In this document: in pieces, positions 1-15,949 of the stretch
Position numbering within the stretch: position 1 is the first letter of the stretch
Layout: each line of letters starts with the position of its first letter
Assembly (NCBI GenBank): GCA_905331475.1
Contig: CAJNYU010000184.1
Span: forward strand, 248,001-312,000
DNA from: Rotaria socialis
Taxonomy: Eukaryota; Rotifera; Eurotatoria; Philodinida; Philodinidae
Direction of reading: 5' to 3'
Length of the DNA: 64,000 nucleotides
Made by a program: the position numbers and the translations under genes
Notes under the pieces: generated by a model
What the model was told of the DNA's origin: nothing
What the model saw: only the letters and a program-made list of their open reading frames with translations
The model's database searches: none

Positions 1-565
1 TTCAGTGAAACTCATTCAATTCTATTACTATTAACATTTGATAAATTCTTAACTGTAACAAAAATAAATCCATCGTCTGAAGAGTTAGCTCTCAGCTACT
101 ATTTTGGCCTCAAGTATCGTTTTAGTCAGTAACTTCAGGCGGATTGCTTCCGTTGAAAGATATGATCTATCAAGGGACTCGTACAAAAAATAGCCCGAAA
201 TTAGTTCAAGCAGTTGCTATGAACATCGCTCAATGATTATAATTAGCCAGCTAAATCTCGCGAGAGAACCAAGTATAAAACTAGAAAAGCAGTGCTTGTT
301 ATAAATTAATGCTATATTGTCAAAGGAATTCAAATAATTTATTGGGGGAATATCAAATAAATTTACTAATGAATATGCTGGTCAATCTACATTTGTATCG
401 TTCTGAAAATGTTCATATTTAGAAAAAATTCAATTTTATCATAGCACTTGTCTACTCTTTTCACATTGCTACGAAATTCATTAGTGAATGTTGACGCGCT
501 GAAAGAGAACGGTTATAAGCAACGATCTACCAGAAATCATAGGAACTCGATTTTTTTGCTCATAC
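1..565 (-). other. Probable intron of the selenoprotein O gene
   Basis: The last SelO exon ends at a donor at 565. I found no reading frame resembling the expected SelO C-terminus in the remaining sequence to the window edge. It is AT-rich and appears non-coding. Confidence 0.5.
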
Positions 566-3827
<3,262 letters not shown>

Positions 3828-4093
3828 TCATTAAAGCAATTAATTCGTACAACGAGTATTTCTTATAGAAAAATTTATTATCATCAAAATTTATTCAGTG
3901 CCCATACGTAATCTGTCACATGTATATCATTGTACAAACACGTGCTTATTCTATTTGTCAAAAACTCCATCAATGAAATGACAGACAAACCTTCATTGAT
4001 TGATTGATTTCTATTGGATCAACGAATGTCGTATTCTATATTCTCATTTTTAAACAAAACATTAGTTAGATTTTATTTGAAGAAAACAGAATT
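3828..4093. promoter_or_regulatory. Shared divergent promoter region
   Basis: The start codons of the SelO gene (minus, 3827) and the TEX10-like gene (plus, 4094) are only 266 bp apart, so both promoters must lie here unless 5' UTR introns extend elsewhere. The stretch is AT-rich and no clear TATA box decides either start. Its role is inferred from position only. Confidence 0.5.
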
Positions 4094-7000
4094 ATGGGTA
4101 AAAAGAAGCATCAAACTTATGACGGAGTTGGCAGTAAAGCGCGTGATAAAGTTCCATTTAAAAAAGGTTTAACAAAGAAGAAAAAAGAAAAAAAAGATTT
4201 TCAAAAAGTAAAATTAAAAGCTGGAAATCTTCGTCCAAAAGGTCTCAATGAAACAAAATTAGAATTTCAATCAAAATCAATTCTTATACGTGAACAACTT
4301 CGACAAGACCTAGGTCCTGAACATATCAATGATATTATTCTTCGTTTACGTAAAGGTACTTCATCACAAAAATTAGCCGTTCTCGATACATTAAAAACAC
4401 GTTTACAAAATGATGATGTTGAATCATGGTCACCAGCACTTCAATCACTTATCGATACTTGCACATCCTATATTTCATTAGAAAGTGTTAGTCATTATCG
4501 ATCAGCATTTCAATCTTTAAAAATAATATTTTCACGTGTTAAATCTCCAGAATGTTTCTATCCATTAATGCCACTGTTATGCCAACGGTTAATTTCTTTA
4601 ATGACACATTTAAACGATGACGTCCGTGAACGATCAGTACCAGTACTTGAATTACTTATTCATCAAACATATTCATCAACATTATTAACAGATTATGGAT
4701 TATCAATTCTTGAAAGTTTATTACAACAACTAATGAAAACAAGTCGATCGGAAAGACAATTTATTATTACCATTGATACAACGACTATTGGAAATAATAG
4801 TGGAAATGCTCGATTACTTGATTGTATAGCACAATTAGTTAATATTGTTTTTGATAAATATAATGATGAACAACCAACGAATAAAGATTCACAGCGAGAT
4901 GAAGAACAAGAAAAATCTTTATTTGATTTATTCCATCAAACTAAAGCAAAACCTTATAGAATTATGTAAGTCAAAATAGATATTAATTAGGATCAACACT
5001 ATTGATAAAAATGATTTGACATATTTGTAGAATCTGACATAAGCAATTTTTAGCAGTGTAATTAAACGAGACTATTCCAACATTATATTCATTTGAATTA
5101 AAAAGGAAATGATGATCTATAACAATCCTATAATTCAAGAGCGATATTTAATCATAATAGATTAACAAGATCGTATACTGTTTAGAAACACATCATGAGG
5201 CAAGCTGCTCTCATGTATCATAGGTCTAGTTAAGTCTAAATGAAAGTGTTTAAACGTACTTTATTATCCTACATCTCTAACAGTCAATTAGAGTTATTGA
5301 TTATTTTCAGGGATCAAGTATTTCAATGTCGTTCTGATTCTCAAATACTCTCTCGTGTTATTGATCTTCTATTAAAAGTTCTTCTTCAATTTTGGTCTGA
5401 AATGCGTATACATCTTGGTGATCGTTATCATCATCGTGATGCATTATCATGTTTATGGTGTTGTACACGTATATTTCATCGTTTAATGAATTCAATATTA
5501 TCAAGTCAACACTACACAGAACTGCATTCAATAATAGCTCAACATTCGTCATCGATACATAAACATCTATTACAAAATTTTCCATTCGATGAACATCAAG
5601 GTTCAGATAGTCTATCGTCAAAACAAGTTCAACAAAAAAATTTAACTGTAAGACGTTTAAATATTCATATTATTGATTTATTATCAACGCAATTTCCTCG
5701 TATACAAGAAAAAATGATTAAAAATTTAAATCAATTAACATTTCAATTAAAGCCGGAACAAATGCAACCATTATTGGATTATATGTTTGACTTACTTAAT
5801 AATAATGAAAATTTAAATAGTCATGAAACAAAAGATACACTTGAATATATTGAAAAATGTATTCGTTCATTTCGAGATGACAGTAAAAAAAACAGATTAA
5901 TTCGTTTGATTTAAAATTTTTCTATTTTCTCTATTTATAGCAATTATCCGTCAATGTATACAAGGAATCTCGAAGTATATACAACGATCTATAAATGATC
6001 TTCATACAAATTCAATTGCCTTTCGAATTATATGCGACAGTATTACATTAAAAATAGCTAAACTTGATTTAGAGTATGTTTAACTCAATTCATATTCAGC
6101 ATGTTTAAGTGAATGATTTTTATTTTAGAATTATTACTTCATTACCAGTTGATGATATGGTTTGGTTTGTATTTCAAGTATTACGTTCACCGGAAACAGA
6201 ATTTAATAAAAATCAAAGAAAAGAAATACTTGAACGAATGACACAAATATTTTCATTTGAACTTAATCCATTTTCAATGTTACTTAATAAAATTTGGATT
6301 GATTATTTTGGTAAGAGATATAGAAAAAAAAGCAAAAATTTTCAACTGCTCAGTCAGTGTCTTATCAAGAATGCATAGTCTATATGTTATCGAACATATA
6401 AAATTGGACCAATATATTAGTCGAGTCAAAGAATTGAAATTAGTGTATTCATATAAGCAGAAGTAGATCTTAACTGCAAGATTAATCAATAGTGCTCATT
6501 TATTTTGCTAAGCTATTTAAAAACATATTTTAATCATTATTAAAATATTTTTAGCTATACTAAAAACTAGTACTGGACTTGAACAACGTTTACTTGTAAC
6601 ATGGCTGTATGGTATTAATGGTAAACAACCGTTGAATAATTCATTTTTATTAAGTTTACAACAATACATCCAATGGCATTGGTTAGAACCAGAAAGTATA
6701 CATCTATTATTAGGAATTTTACTACGGCAATATGATCGGCACGGTGAAAATTTGTGTTCGATGAATGATTTTTCATTATTCTTTTTTCGTCTTTTGTTTC
6801 CTTCGTTTAAAATCGATGGTTATGTTACTGAAAAGCTCAATGGTATTGATGCTAATAAAACATTTAAATACAGTGAAATTACAATTAATCATTTACAGTG
6901 TTTAAAAAATCAACGTGATAATATAACTGAAGCATTATGGATTCGAATTGAAAATGCTTTTGTATGTCATCAAACTCTTTTTCTCATTCAATTTATTTTT

Positions 7001-7301
7001 ATTTCATTTACAGGAAAAAAATAAAACCAAACAATTGAAATGGTTCGAATGGACAACGCTGTATTCGTTAATATCAATTGATAATGAAATATTCCCTGAT
7101 GCCATTGTACAAAGTCGTCTTGCTGTTCATCTCATACAAACTATTCAACAAATGAACCATACGTCTAATCAACAAATGAGTCAATTTATTTTATCACGTG
7201 TACAATCATCGCCAGCATTGAAACGAATATTAAAAGAATGTTTAGCATTAACTGCCAATGACCAAGAACTTCACGCGCGATGTATATCATTGCTTGACTA
7301 G
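4094..7301 (+). CDS. TEX10: TEX10/IPI1-like pre-60S ribosome biogenesis protein
   Basis: TEX10 (yeast Ipi1) is part of the rixosome/PELP1-TEX10-WDR18 complex, which acts on pre-60S ribosomes and rRNA spacer processing in the nucleolus. The N-terminus is very basic, with a KKKKEKK-type stretch suited to nuclear localisation. It then has DFQKVKLKAGNLRPK, the hallmark of the family (human TEX10 has DFQKVKLKVGKKKPK). Helical-repeat sequence follows. Six exons join in frame: 4094-4965, 5311-5882, 5941-6073, 6129-6310, 6555-6961 and 7014-7301. All introns are GT-AG, and the total is 2454 nt, or 817 residues, somewhat shorter than the human protein (about 930). An AATAAA lies at 7374-7379. It is divergently paired with SelO. 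Confidence 0.85.
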
Positions 7302-8076
7302 AGAAAGATCTCTTTTTTTTGCTGCCAGATAATTCTTTTGTGTGCTCATATTATTATTACGAAAACAAAAAGAAATAAAATTCAATGATAGAGTGAGACC
7401 TCTTGTCATATACATGTGACGGCAAAATCAAAAATGTTATAAGTCACTCGTGAATTATGAACTTAGTATTAGAGTTCCGAACAGGTCTACCTTTTGTAGG
7501 TCTGCTTCAAAGGAAGGGAGAAAAGTCGATTCCATCCATCCGAGATACATTGACAATCCAAATGATAAAGTAAAGATGCAGTCGATAGATTGTAGATACG
7601 TAGGATATCGTTTGGTAGAAGCGAGAAAATCAAATGGAGAAACGACTGACTTGAAGTCATTTTGGCTACTTCAAAGCGTTATGATGTACTTTTCGACCTG
7701 AAGTACACCGTTTACTCTTTGACATCGATATATCATTCAATGGCTCATAGGAACGATCATACGAAGGAAAAAATGTGTTCGTTCGATGAAGAATTCCAAT
7801 AAGTCAGGAAAAACTTGTTCTGAGATGCAAGGCTTCAATTTGAGAACTGTGTAGTATAAGTTTTTTTTGCAAATGATTATGACAACTTCTTCAGCTGAAC
7901 TGTTTGTTGAAAAAAAATTCGATATCGAAACTGATCATTTATTTCTTATCTATGAATAATATCTCAAAATCTGACGACTATCTTTATTCAACCAAATGCG
8001 AATCAGCTTCATCGCCGAAGAGAAATTCAATGGAAGAGAATAATCATCGCCAATGCTTATGATCGTCTGGTATTAG
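7302..8076. other. Intergenic, no gene seen
   Basis: This holds the 3' UTR and polyadenylation signal of the TEX10-like gene. Beyond that it is AT-rich sequence with one short open frame (7450-7701) that shows no recognisable domain and that I regard as chance. Confidence 0.5.
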
Positions 8077-9080
8077 CTGGACTGCGATTCGACCTATATT
8101 TCCTATAATTCCTATACTTTCAAAAACGTCCTATTTTTGTCCTATATTTTCTTAAAAATTCTTATTTTTCCTATATTTTATCGAAAAAAATAGAAAATTT
8201 CCAAAAATCTCTTCATTTTTCTATTGTCATCAGACGAAAAAATACTTTTAATGTGTATAATCATGTGTTTTGGACAAATTCTTGTATTATTGTGACATTT
8301 ATTTTAAATAGTATTTTTCCTTTCGCCTATTTAGTGGGTTGACTGAGAAATTGTTTAATACTAAGACTAACTAAGCACAAAATACAAAATAGTTCAAAAT
8401 AGAAAAATATTCACAAAGTGATCATGTACTAGTTTCGGGTTTTTAGTGAAGTTTTAGTTAGATATAAAAGCTGTATATATATATATATATATACCCCTGG
8501 AGAAAATAAGTTTCACTCTGTATTTTGAGGATATTGTTACCAAAAGAATATATTTTTAAAAAGTAACGGCATATTCTGAAAGCCCGTGAAATTTTACATC
8601 ATCCTGTGAATATGCATTTTCATTTACACTTATTTATTACCAGAAAAAATTGAGTTACGATAAAATACAAAATAAACTTGTGGCAAATAATAAGCGATGA
8701 ATGCTGATTATCAGAACAATAAAATTAGGTTGAGATTTTTTTGGGAACTTGTGTCCGTAATCTTGAAACGTCTCCTTTGATTATGAGAAATAGTATTTGT
8801 TTTTTCAAATCTTATGATCTACTTTATTGTTATTTATCGATTTGTGAAAAACTTTTATAATGATCCTCGAATTAGTGACCTATTTCAGTAGAAAAAATCA
8901 CAAGAATCTTGGCTACGGTTGAACTGTTTATAACAGCTTCATTAAAACGGCTTTCGAGCAGAACAGTTAAAAAGCAGCAAAACAATTCAACAGAAACTAT
9001 GTATAAAACATCCTATATTTTTGACAACCTTGATCCTCTAAGGATTCCTATATTTTTAAAAAAGTGCAATCGGAGACCAG
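8077..9080. mobile_element. Non-autonomous DNA element, copy 1 (about 1.0 kb)
   Basis: This segment is highly similar along its whole length to 40092-41056, in the same orientation. Its ends form an imperfect inverted repeat: CTGGACTGCGATTCGACC at the left, and CTGGTCTCCGATTGCACT when the right end is read in reverse. Both ends contain tandem-like TCCTATATTT units. The interior has no significant ORF and carries a (TA)n tract of different length in the two copies. It looks like a MITE-like derivative of a DNA transposon. No convincing target duplication is visible around this copy, in contrast to copy 2. The superfamily is not assigned. Confidence 0.7.
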
Positions 9081-9808
9081 GGTGTAATGGCACACTTGTG
9101 TTGTCGATTGTTTGGTTTCTGATTTCTAGTTCGCCTTTCGTTGTCTTTCTTGATACGTTAGTTCTTTGTGTTCTATTTCGATAAAAAGCTCGTTTCGCGT
9201 TGGCGCTCAAAAAGTTAGATTAAGTATTGTATATACATATAGTTTACTTGTTCTTGTTGCATAAATATATAAGAAAAGATCTTAATTTTGTTGTTTTACA
9301 TTGAGTATTGAACATACAACTATAAACTCTATTCAATCACTTATTATAACTTATCAAGAGCATATATTCACTAGATCATTCGAACCCATTATTTTGTAAC
9401 GAGCTTGCTGACTAACTAGCATCTCACAGGGTATTAGCCAAAAGTTACCGATAAATTGACTGACACTTGATCTTTACAATTATTATTCAAATAAATAAAC
9501 CACATCATTGTGATAAAGAAGAAAAAAAGCAGAATGACGTATAGGCAGGGTTTAGAAAGAACGAGAATCATATTAATCATGACAAAATGACTAAATATAT
9601 TGAAGAATCCAGCAGAGGGCATAGGCTTCAGTAGGATTAGTTTTTTTTTCAAAGACAACAGTAAATATTATTCGTTCTAAGATTCACCTATGCAATGCAT
9701 GTAATTATGTTGTTGTCATAATGAGTGGAGAATAAAAGCGGGGCAGTCGCCACTACATCAATTTAAATTAATAAACACACATTGATATATCGATCGCCAC
9801 TCTGGTGT
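9081..9808. other. Upstream region of the amine oxidase gene
   Basis: AT-rich intergenic sequence without a supported gene. It must hold the promoter of the amine oxidase, but I cannot place a specific element. Confidence 0.4.
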
Positions 9809-11206
9809 ATGGCGCCTTCGACTAGTTTCCTTGTCTGCGTACAGTTCTTTGCCATTATCTCTATTTCTACTGGTAATCGCATATTCGATGTTGTGATTAT
9901 CGGAGCCGGTCCAGCTGGCATCGCTGCAGCCATTGATATGAAGAAAGCGTCAAGTGCAATATCAATGACGATATTAGAAGCACGCAATCGTGTAGGAGGA
10001 CGAGTCTCAACAGATACACATACATTCATGGGTGGTGTGTCCGTTGATATTGGGGCTGAATGGATCCATGGTTACGGGCCGAATAATCCTCTATACAGCC
10101 TACATCGACAATTACAAACAAACGAAGATAAACGCGGTGATGACTACTTTGATTTCTTTGAACCAGAAGTAACTGGATGCTATGATACGACTAGTTCTAT
10201 CGTATCAAATAAAATCTGTCTGAGAGCACAACAGACTATGAAAAAATTATTTTCACCAAAATACAATGCAACTTTGAAACATCGAGACGTTTCCGTTTGG
10301 GATATGATACGGCCCGAATACGAGAAAATACCTGAAGGACAACTCAAACGACTAGTTGACGCTATGTTAGTTGATAAAGAAGAACACGAAGCTGCTGATC
10401 TTAATCGAATCTCTGCCTGGCAACATTTCTTTAGTGATTCACCCGTTGATGACGAGGAGGAAAACGGCGAAGATATGGCATTACAAAGAGGATATGGATC
10501 GTTGATTCAGCGAATAGTCGAGAGATTCGCATTACCGATTCAATTGAATACTGAAGTAAGTTATATCGTCACCAGTGCCTCGAATCGTGCTCAAATCTTA
10601 ACGAAAAATGGTGAAATTATTCAAGCAAAATACATCCTAGTTACTGTTCCATTAGGTTGTCTGAAACAGAAAACGATTTCATTTGAACCACCTCTACCCC
10701 AATGGAAACAGAATGCAATTGATGTTATGGGTTTTGGTGATACGGACAAGATTATTTTACAATTCGATAAAACATTCTGGAATTCGAAGTTGACTACATT
10801 CTACATAGCTGGTGCATCCTATCCATTTGCTATTAGTGCTCCTAAGAAGCGTATTCTTGTATTTATGATCGGTGGAACACGTGCTCGTCGTATGGAAGCA
10901 TCCAGAGATGAAGATACGATTGCGACAATTCTTAATGATTTAAAACGAGCATTTCCTAATCAAAATTTCAAACTAGAACGGTATCGAATATCACGATGGA
11001 CACTAGATCCGTATGCTCGTGGTTCCTATTCCTATGATGCATTCAATACAACATTAGAAACATTCGAGACTTTGGCTAGAGAATGTTGTCATAATCAATT
11101 GTTTTGGGCTGGTGAACATACTAGTTCGGGTGGTTCCGTACATACAGCTTTTGCTACGGGCCAACGTGCAGCGAAAACAATTTTACAGCGACTGAAAATA
11201 AACTGA
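9809..11206 (+). CDS. Secreted flavin-containing amine oxidase (polyamine oxidase-like), intronless
   Basis: This protein would oxidise amines or polyamines with FAD as cofactor. The first ATG of the frame is at 9809, giving 465 residues. The first 22 or so residues (MAPSTSFLVCVQFFAIISIS) look like a signal peptide. The FAD dinucleotide-binding motif VVIIGAGPAG follows, then EARNRVGGRV, the GAEWIHG signature, the substrate-domain VPLGCLK, and the C-terminal FAD motif FWAGEHTSSGGSVHTAFATG. All match the PAO/MAO fold and no domain is missing. It has no introns, unlike its neighbours, so a retrocopy or a horizontally acquired gene are both possible. Plant and fungal PAOs share these motifs. Spermine oxidase, acetylpolyamine oxidase and L-amino-acid oxidase cannot be told apart by eye. 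Confidence 0.85.
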   Translation: MAPSTSFLVCVQFFAIISISTGNRIFDVVIIGAGPAGIAAAIDMKKASSAISMTILEARNRVGGRVSTDTHTFMGGVSVDIGAEWIHGYGPNNPLYSLHRQLQTNEDKRGDDYFDFFEPEVTGCYDTTSSIVSNKICLRAQQTMKKLFSPKYNATLKHRDVSVWDMIRPEYEKIPEGQLKRLVDAMLVDKEEHEAADLNRISAWQHFFSDSPVDDEEENGEDMALQRGYGSLIQRIVERFALPIQLNTEVSYIVTSASNRAQILTKNGEIIQAKYILVTVPLGCLKQKTISFEPPLPQWKQNAIDVMGFGDTDKIILQFDKTFWNSKLTTFYIAGASYPFAISAPKKRILVFMIGGTRARRMEASRDEDTIATILNDLKRAFPNQNFKLERYRISRWTLDPYARGSYSYDAFNTTLETFETLARECCHNQLFWAGEHTSSGGSVHTAFATGQRAAKTILQRLKIN

Positions 11207-14200
11207 ATTATTGAGCTAATAATAATTTATTAAAGACTACTTTTACTGTTTTGATCATTCAAATTTTGAAGCATTTTTTGTTTCGCAGAAGTTGAATATC
11301 AGAATTTAAAAAAAAGTTGCTCTTTTCTCATAATAAAGATGGTGTACCAATTTATTTGACAAATATAACAAAAATAACGAAGTCATTGTTTTTGTTCGTT
11401 TTTGAGTAAATGACTTATAGGGGGACTTTTGGCTGCAACTTTATGTATATTCCTTTCGTTCGTCAGCTAACCTAGCAACAACGATATCCAATACTTGTGA
11501 TCGTTTAATGTGAAATTTTATTCAAACAGATATTTTATACTTGTAAACTTAAATCATTTGCTTGAAATTATCTTTTTATCTTCTTGCATCAGCTGTTTCG
11601 TTCATACCGTCTCATGAGAATGAACGATACGATGTGTTAAAAACTAAATTGCATATTCTTATTTTAGCACATCTATTGTCTTCAATCGATAAGGTTGATT
11701 CTATTGTGTTAGTATTAAGTTTCAATGTCAATTTCAATATAAATATATTTTGGTACGTGAATCTTTTAATATGCACATTATCTTAGAACTAAATTATTGT
11801 TTTTAATATCTTATCATACTATCTTCAACCATAAATTAAGCTCTTCAACAGAGTCAATCAAGAGAAAGTTGAGTAAAAATTATTCTTAAATAAATACGAT
11901 GCGATATCTATGTACTACATAGATAATTCAATATGTCGTTGATATTAAATTCATGTAACATTCAAAACTAAATTTATTCATTTCGTGTAAACCACTAGTT
12001 TATTCGTTGCATGAATAGTCGTAATCAATTTAGAAGAATAAAAACTGACAACAAATGAATTTGTTCATAAATTTTAAACGACTGTCATTTTTTTGTGCAT
12101 TTACATTCTTTTTCTACGGATTCCTAATATCCAATATTGATAGTGAACTACTTGAAGATAAGCACGATGATGAAACCTATGAGTGTCGCTCGTAAATCAC
12201 ATCATTGTCTTTTCTCCTAATTAAAGGGTCATTCCATTATCTTTTTCGTTCGTTTTATTTCGATGGTTGCTAATGATCCACGTAATGAATGCGATTTTTG
12301 CTCTTGTCAAAACGATGTAGGATTACGTTTCAAGTAGATTGAGATAGGCACAATCGATAGTGATCGTTTCCGTACTCGTGTCATATAGAAGTGTCGATAC
12401 TCGAGTCGCGTGTTTGTTCACTTTTTTGTCATGGACACTTAGTGTGATCGACAAGAGAGCAAATGAAACGTTGCATCTTTACGTCATAGTGCTATATCCT
12501 CTTGAGTTATCAGCTAACGATGCACGACTAAAATCCCTCGATGCATTGGATCACCAAATAAAAAGTTCAACTTAATTTTTTTGTCAATATGTGCTTTGGG
12601 AATTAACGGTTAATAAAAGAGAAAAAAACAAGAAAGATAAAAAAAGGTGTTTTTTAAAAAACGATTTATTTCTCTCAATATATATATATATATATATGAT
12701 CAAGTAGTACTACACTTTGATGATGAACGTATGTGATGAAAAAATAGAAGAAGAAGAAGAAGAAGAACAGACGGTATCTTCGCTTGCTCTTGTAGACAAG
12801 ATGTTCATCGTTATTTCCTTTTTTATTTTATTTCTTCATCATCATTTCAAGTGTCTGATGCCGACAAACATTTTGACTTTTTCCTTTATAGTTTTTGTTT
12901 GAACATCGAACAGATTGTCAATTTACACAGACACGCGCACATATGTATATTCTAGTGTTTGCAATAAGGGTTTCTTCCTCTTTTCACGTTTTGACTGTTT
13001 TTCAAGAGAGTCAAAAGACAACAACACCATTTTTCACACCTCATTCAACGTGTGCTAATCAGCATAAGAAGAAAAGATAGAAAGGATACAGACGAAGATC
13101 GAAATCGAATCAAACTGTCTTTTCATCTTGATTTATGAAAATGTCAATAAAAAGAAATAGGCACGCGTCAAACGGAATCCGTTACTCTGTCATACAAGCG
13201 TGAATCACTGTTCATTTTTCGTCTATGTTTATTTATGTCATCAATTTTAAAAAGAAAAGAAAATTGTGTAAGATTTGTGTATTCTTTCTTTGAACTAGCT
13301 GATTTGTTGAAATTAAATCTTTATATTACTTATTCTGAATATTGTCGTAATAATCGCATTGACTTTGAATAAAACCCCCGGTAGGCATTGTACAATATGT
13401 ATGTTAAAAATTCACACCTTTCATCTTGTCTAATTATTGAGTCTCTTTTAAACTGAACACAATAACAACATTTGATACTCACACGGCCCTGTCAAGATAA
13501 AGATAAAACTTATCTATACACAGTAAACGATCGTTAGCGATTAACGAATAAATACACAAAACATAAACAGGAAATTTTTGATTTTTTTTCTTCCTTGGGA
13601 TATGCGATGCTGTCCAATTAAACATCCATTCCCCAACATGGTGAAAGAAAAAAATATAGATCATTAAGCAAGTATAATACCTTTATGACTTTTTTCCCAA
13701 CAGGTATCATACGAGTGAACTACCTCACGGTTCCACCCATCTCGGTGTGTGATTCCATTTTATTCAATGATGATAAATTAGTGTATCATGTAGACACATA
13801 GAACCAGCTGTGTAAAAGACAAATTAGTAGTGTGGTATATCGGAAAAGAGTGAGAGTACGAACAATTAGTTATCGTTCGTTGTCTGTTGATGATTGAATC
13901 AACGGAGATAGACTCGAAAATTTAACATATATGTTTAATGAATGAATAATTCAATAGATTTACGAATCCTAAAAATGAATAGAAGAAATTTATTTTTGTC
14001 ACTGAAACCAAATTATTCAAGCAACGAGAACAATAACATGATGAAATCATCAATTAATAGAAAAAACAACGACAAGAATGAACATGAAAGATCTTGTATT
14101 TTTTTAAATTCTAAAAATTTGTTTAACTTTTTTATTTTATTTTTTTATCAAAAGAAAAGTAATACTACTCGTTGTTTTCGATTTAAGATCATTTGGCGAT

Positions 14201-15949
14201 CAATTATTTCTAACACATTTGTTTGATACAAGCGGGATGCACGGCTGTGTACACCTTTTAATTTAGCTGCATGACACTTCGTTTTTATTCTTCTTTAAAA
14301 AAAAGAAATGTACATTTCTTTACTTCCACTTAAGTTGTGACTCAACTGGCTTTAACAAATTAGTCTTCTCACCGTTATGTTATTGTTGATCGTTTCTATT
14401 CTTTCTCATGCTTGATAATCACTCTCGTCCCGCCTTTCACAAGCTTTTCTTTTGTCCTCTGGCATCGTTACCAAACCAGTTTTCATTGTTCATTTTTTGA
14501 AGGTCGATTAAGATGCCCAGTGGGCAAAAGTCTACTATTCTGTCTTAGAAAGTAAAATAGAATAAAAGCAAAGGAGAATGTCATTAGATTCATGATGTCA
14601 TTTAATTGGCAAGCACTTATCTTCGACATTCAATATCGAATGATCTCAACTGGAATAATCTTTTAGCTTGAACAGACTTCATTGTAAATATGATAAACTC
14701 AACGTTTTTCTTTTTTGCTTTTGTTTCTCTTCTATTTTATTTAATACCATACTTTAACAGACAAAAAATGCAAATGGGGGTGATGATCAAGTTTGATTTT
14801 CAGATTAAACGCCTCCTCCTATTGTTCATATGCATTCAGGCGAAGCCTATGTATACACACACACACACACACACATATAAACTTTTATGCAATCATCACG
14901 TATAATGTATATATGTTGACCATGATTTTGAATCAAACCTTATTTATTTGTACATATTGAATACAAAAGAAAAAGAAAACGTTTCATTTAGCAATCGGAT
15001 GTTGAAATACAGCTAATTTTGAATATCATGAATAAAATACATTGGAATTAGCCAAAAAAAAACAATAACGAAAAAGAGAAGGAGGGTTCACTAGATTAAC
15101 GAAAAACAACTGTTTCACTCTTGTTAACGCCTCAAGTCGAAATTAGGCATGTGGATCAGATCTTGATAGTAGAGATTGTGTCAGAATGATATCGATCAAA
15201 AAATCTTGTTTTTATCCTATCACACCTTTTTTCGGCACTCAAAATCTATTGGTTAAAATATAAATGAAAAGAATAATTGAAAGAAAACGAATCTAAATTG
15301 ATAGACCAAATTTTCTCTTCCGTTTTCTCTCTCTCTCTCTCTCTCCCTTTCTCCTTGTGTCTGTCTCTCTCGACGATTGGTCGATTGCATGTTTTCTCTA
15401 CCAATTGTTCACACTTTCTTTTAAATATAAAGACCATCACTTCATCTACAATCCTTAGTACATACATCCAAAGTACAAAATACAAAACATGAAATTCTGC
15501 TGCACAAGTTCGATCAATTCGAAACAACGAGTAAGTTACATAACATGACTTTAAACTATATAGATAGTCAAAAAGAAAATTCACAGTTAGCAACGCGAGA
15601 GTCTTATTGAAAGGACAGTTTTGAACTTTTTCTTTCAAAACTTCAATATTATGTCTTATCCCTTGCATAGATATGTAACGAAGTCGATGAATACTGATAG
15701 ATATTTTGAACGTTTCAGTTTTGTTGTTTCTATTAAAAACTAATTTCTATTTGTGTGCATGTGAGAAAAAAAAACGAATATATTTCGTGTGCATGATATT
15801 TCTACTTTTAAAGACAGACTAAATGGTTCATTGAAGCACAACATGATCATAGAAGTTATAATTTGTTTTTCTTGTTGTTGTTTTCTATGAGTATTAATCT
15901 ATTTTTCTACTTGAAATATTCATCTTATTTGATCTTATTCTTTTCATAG
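11207..15949. other. Long AT-rich intergenic region
   Basis: No supported gene in 4.7 kb. It contains simple repeats: (TA)n near 12680-12697, (GAA)n at about 12746-12766, (CA)n near 14857-14874 and (CT)n near 15329-15345. An open stretch at 13942-14100 could be a 5' exon of the downstream RhoGEF, but it has no convincing splice donor or homology. The unresolved 5' end of that gene probably lies somewhere here. Confidence 0.5.

Noticed and set aside
5358-5621. Minus-strand ORF inside the TEX10-like gene
   Set aside because: Antisense shadow of exon 2, with no features of its own.
13942-14226. ORF upstream of the RhoGEF as its first exon
   Set aside because: Asn/Lys-rich low-complexity sequence with no convincing donor site; kept only as a remote possibility.
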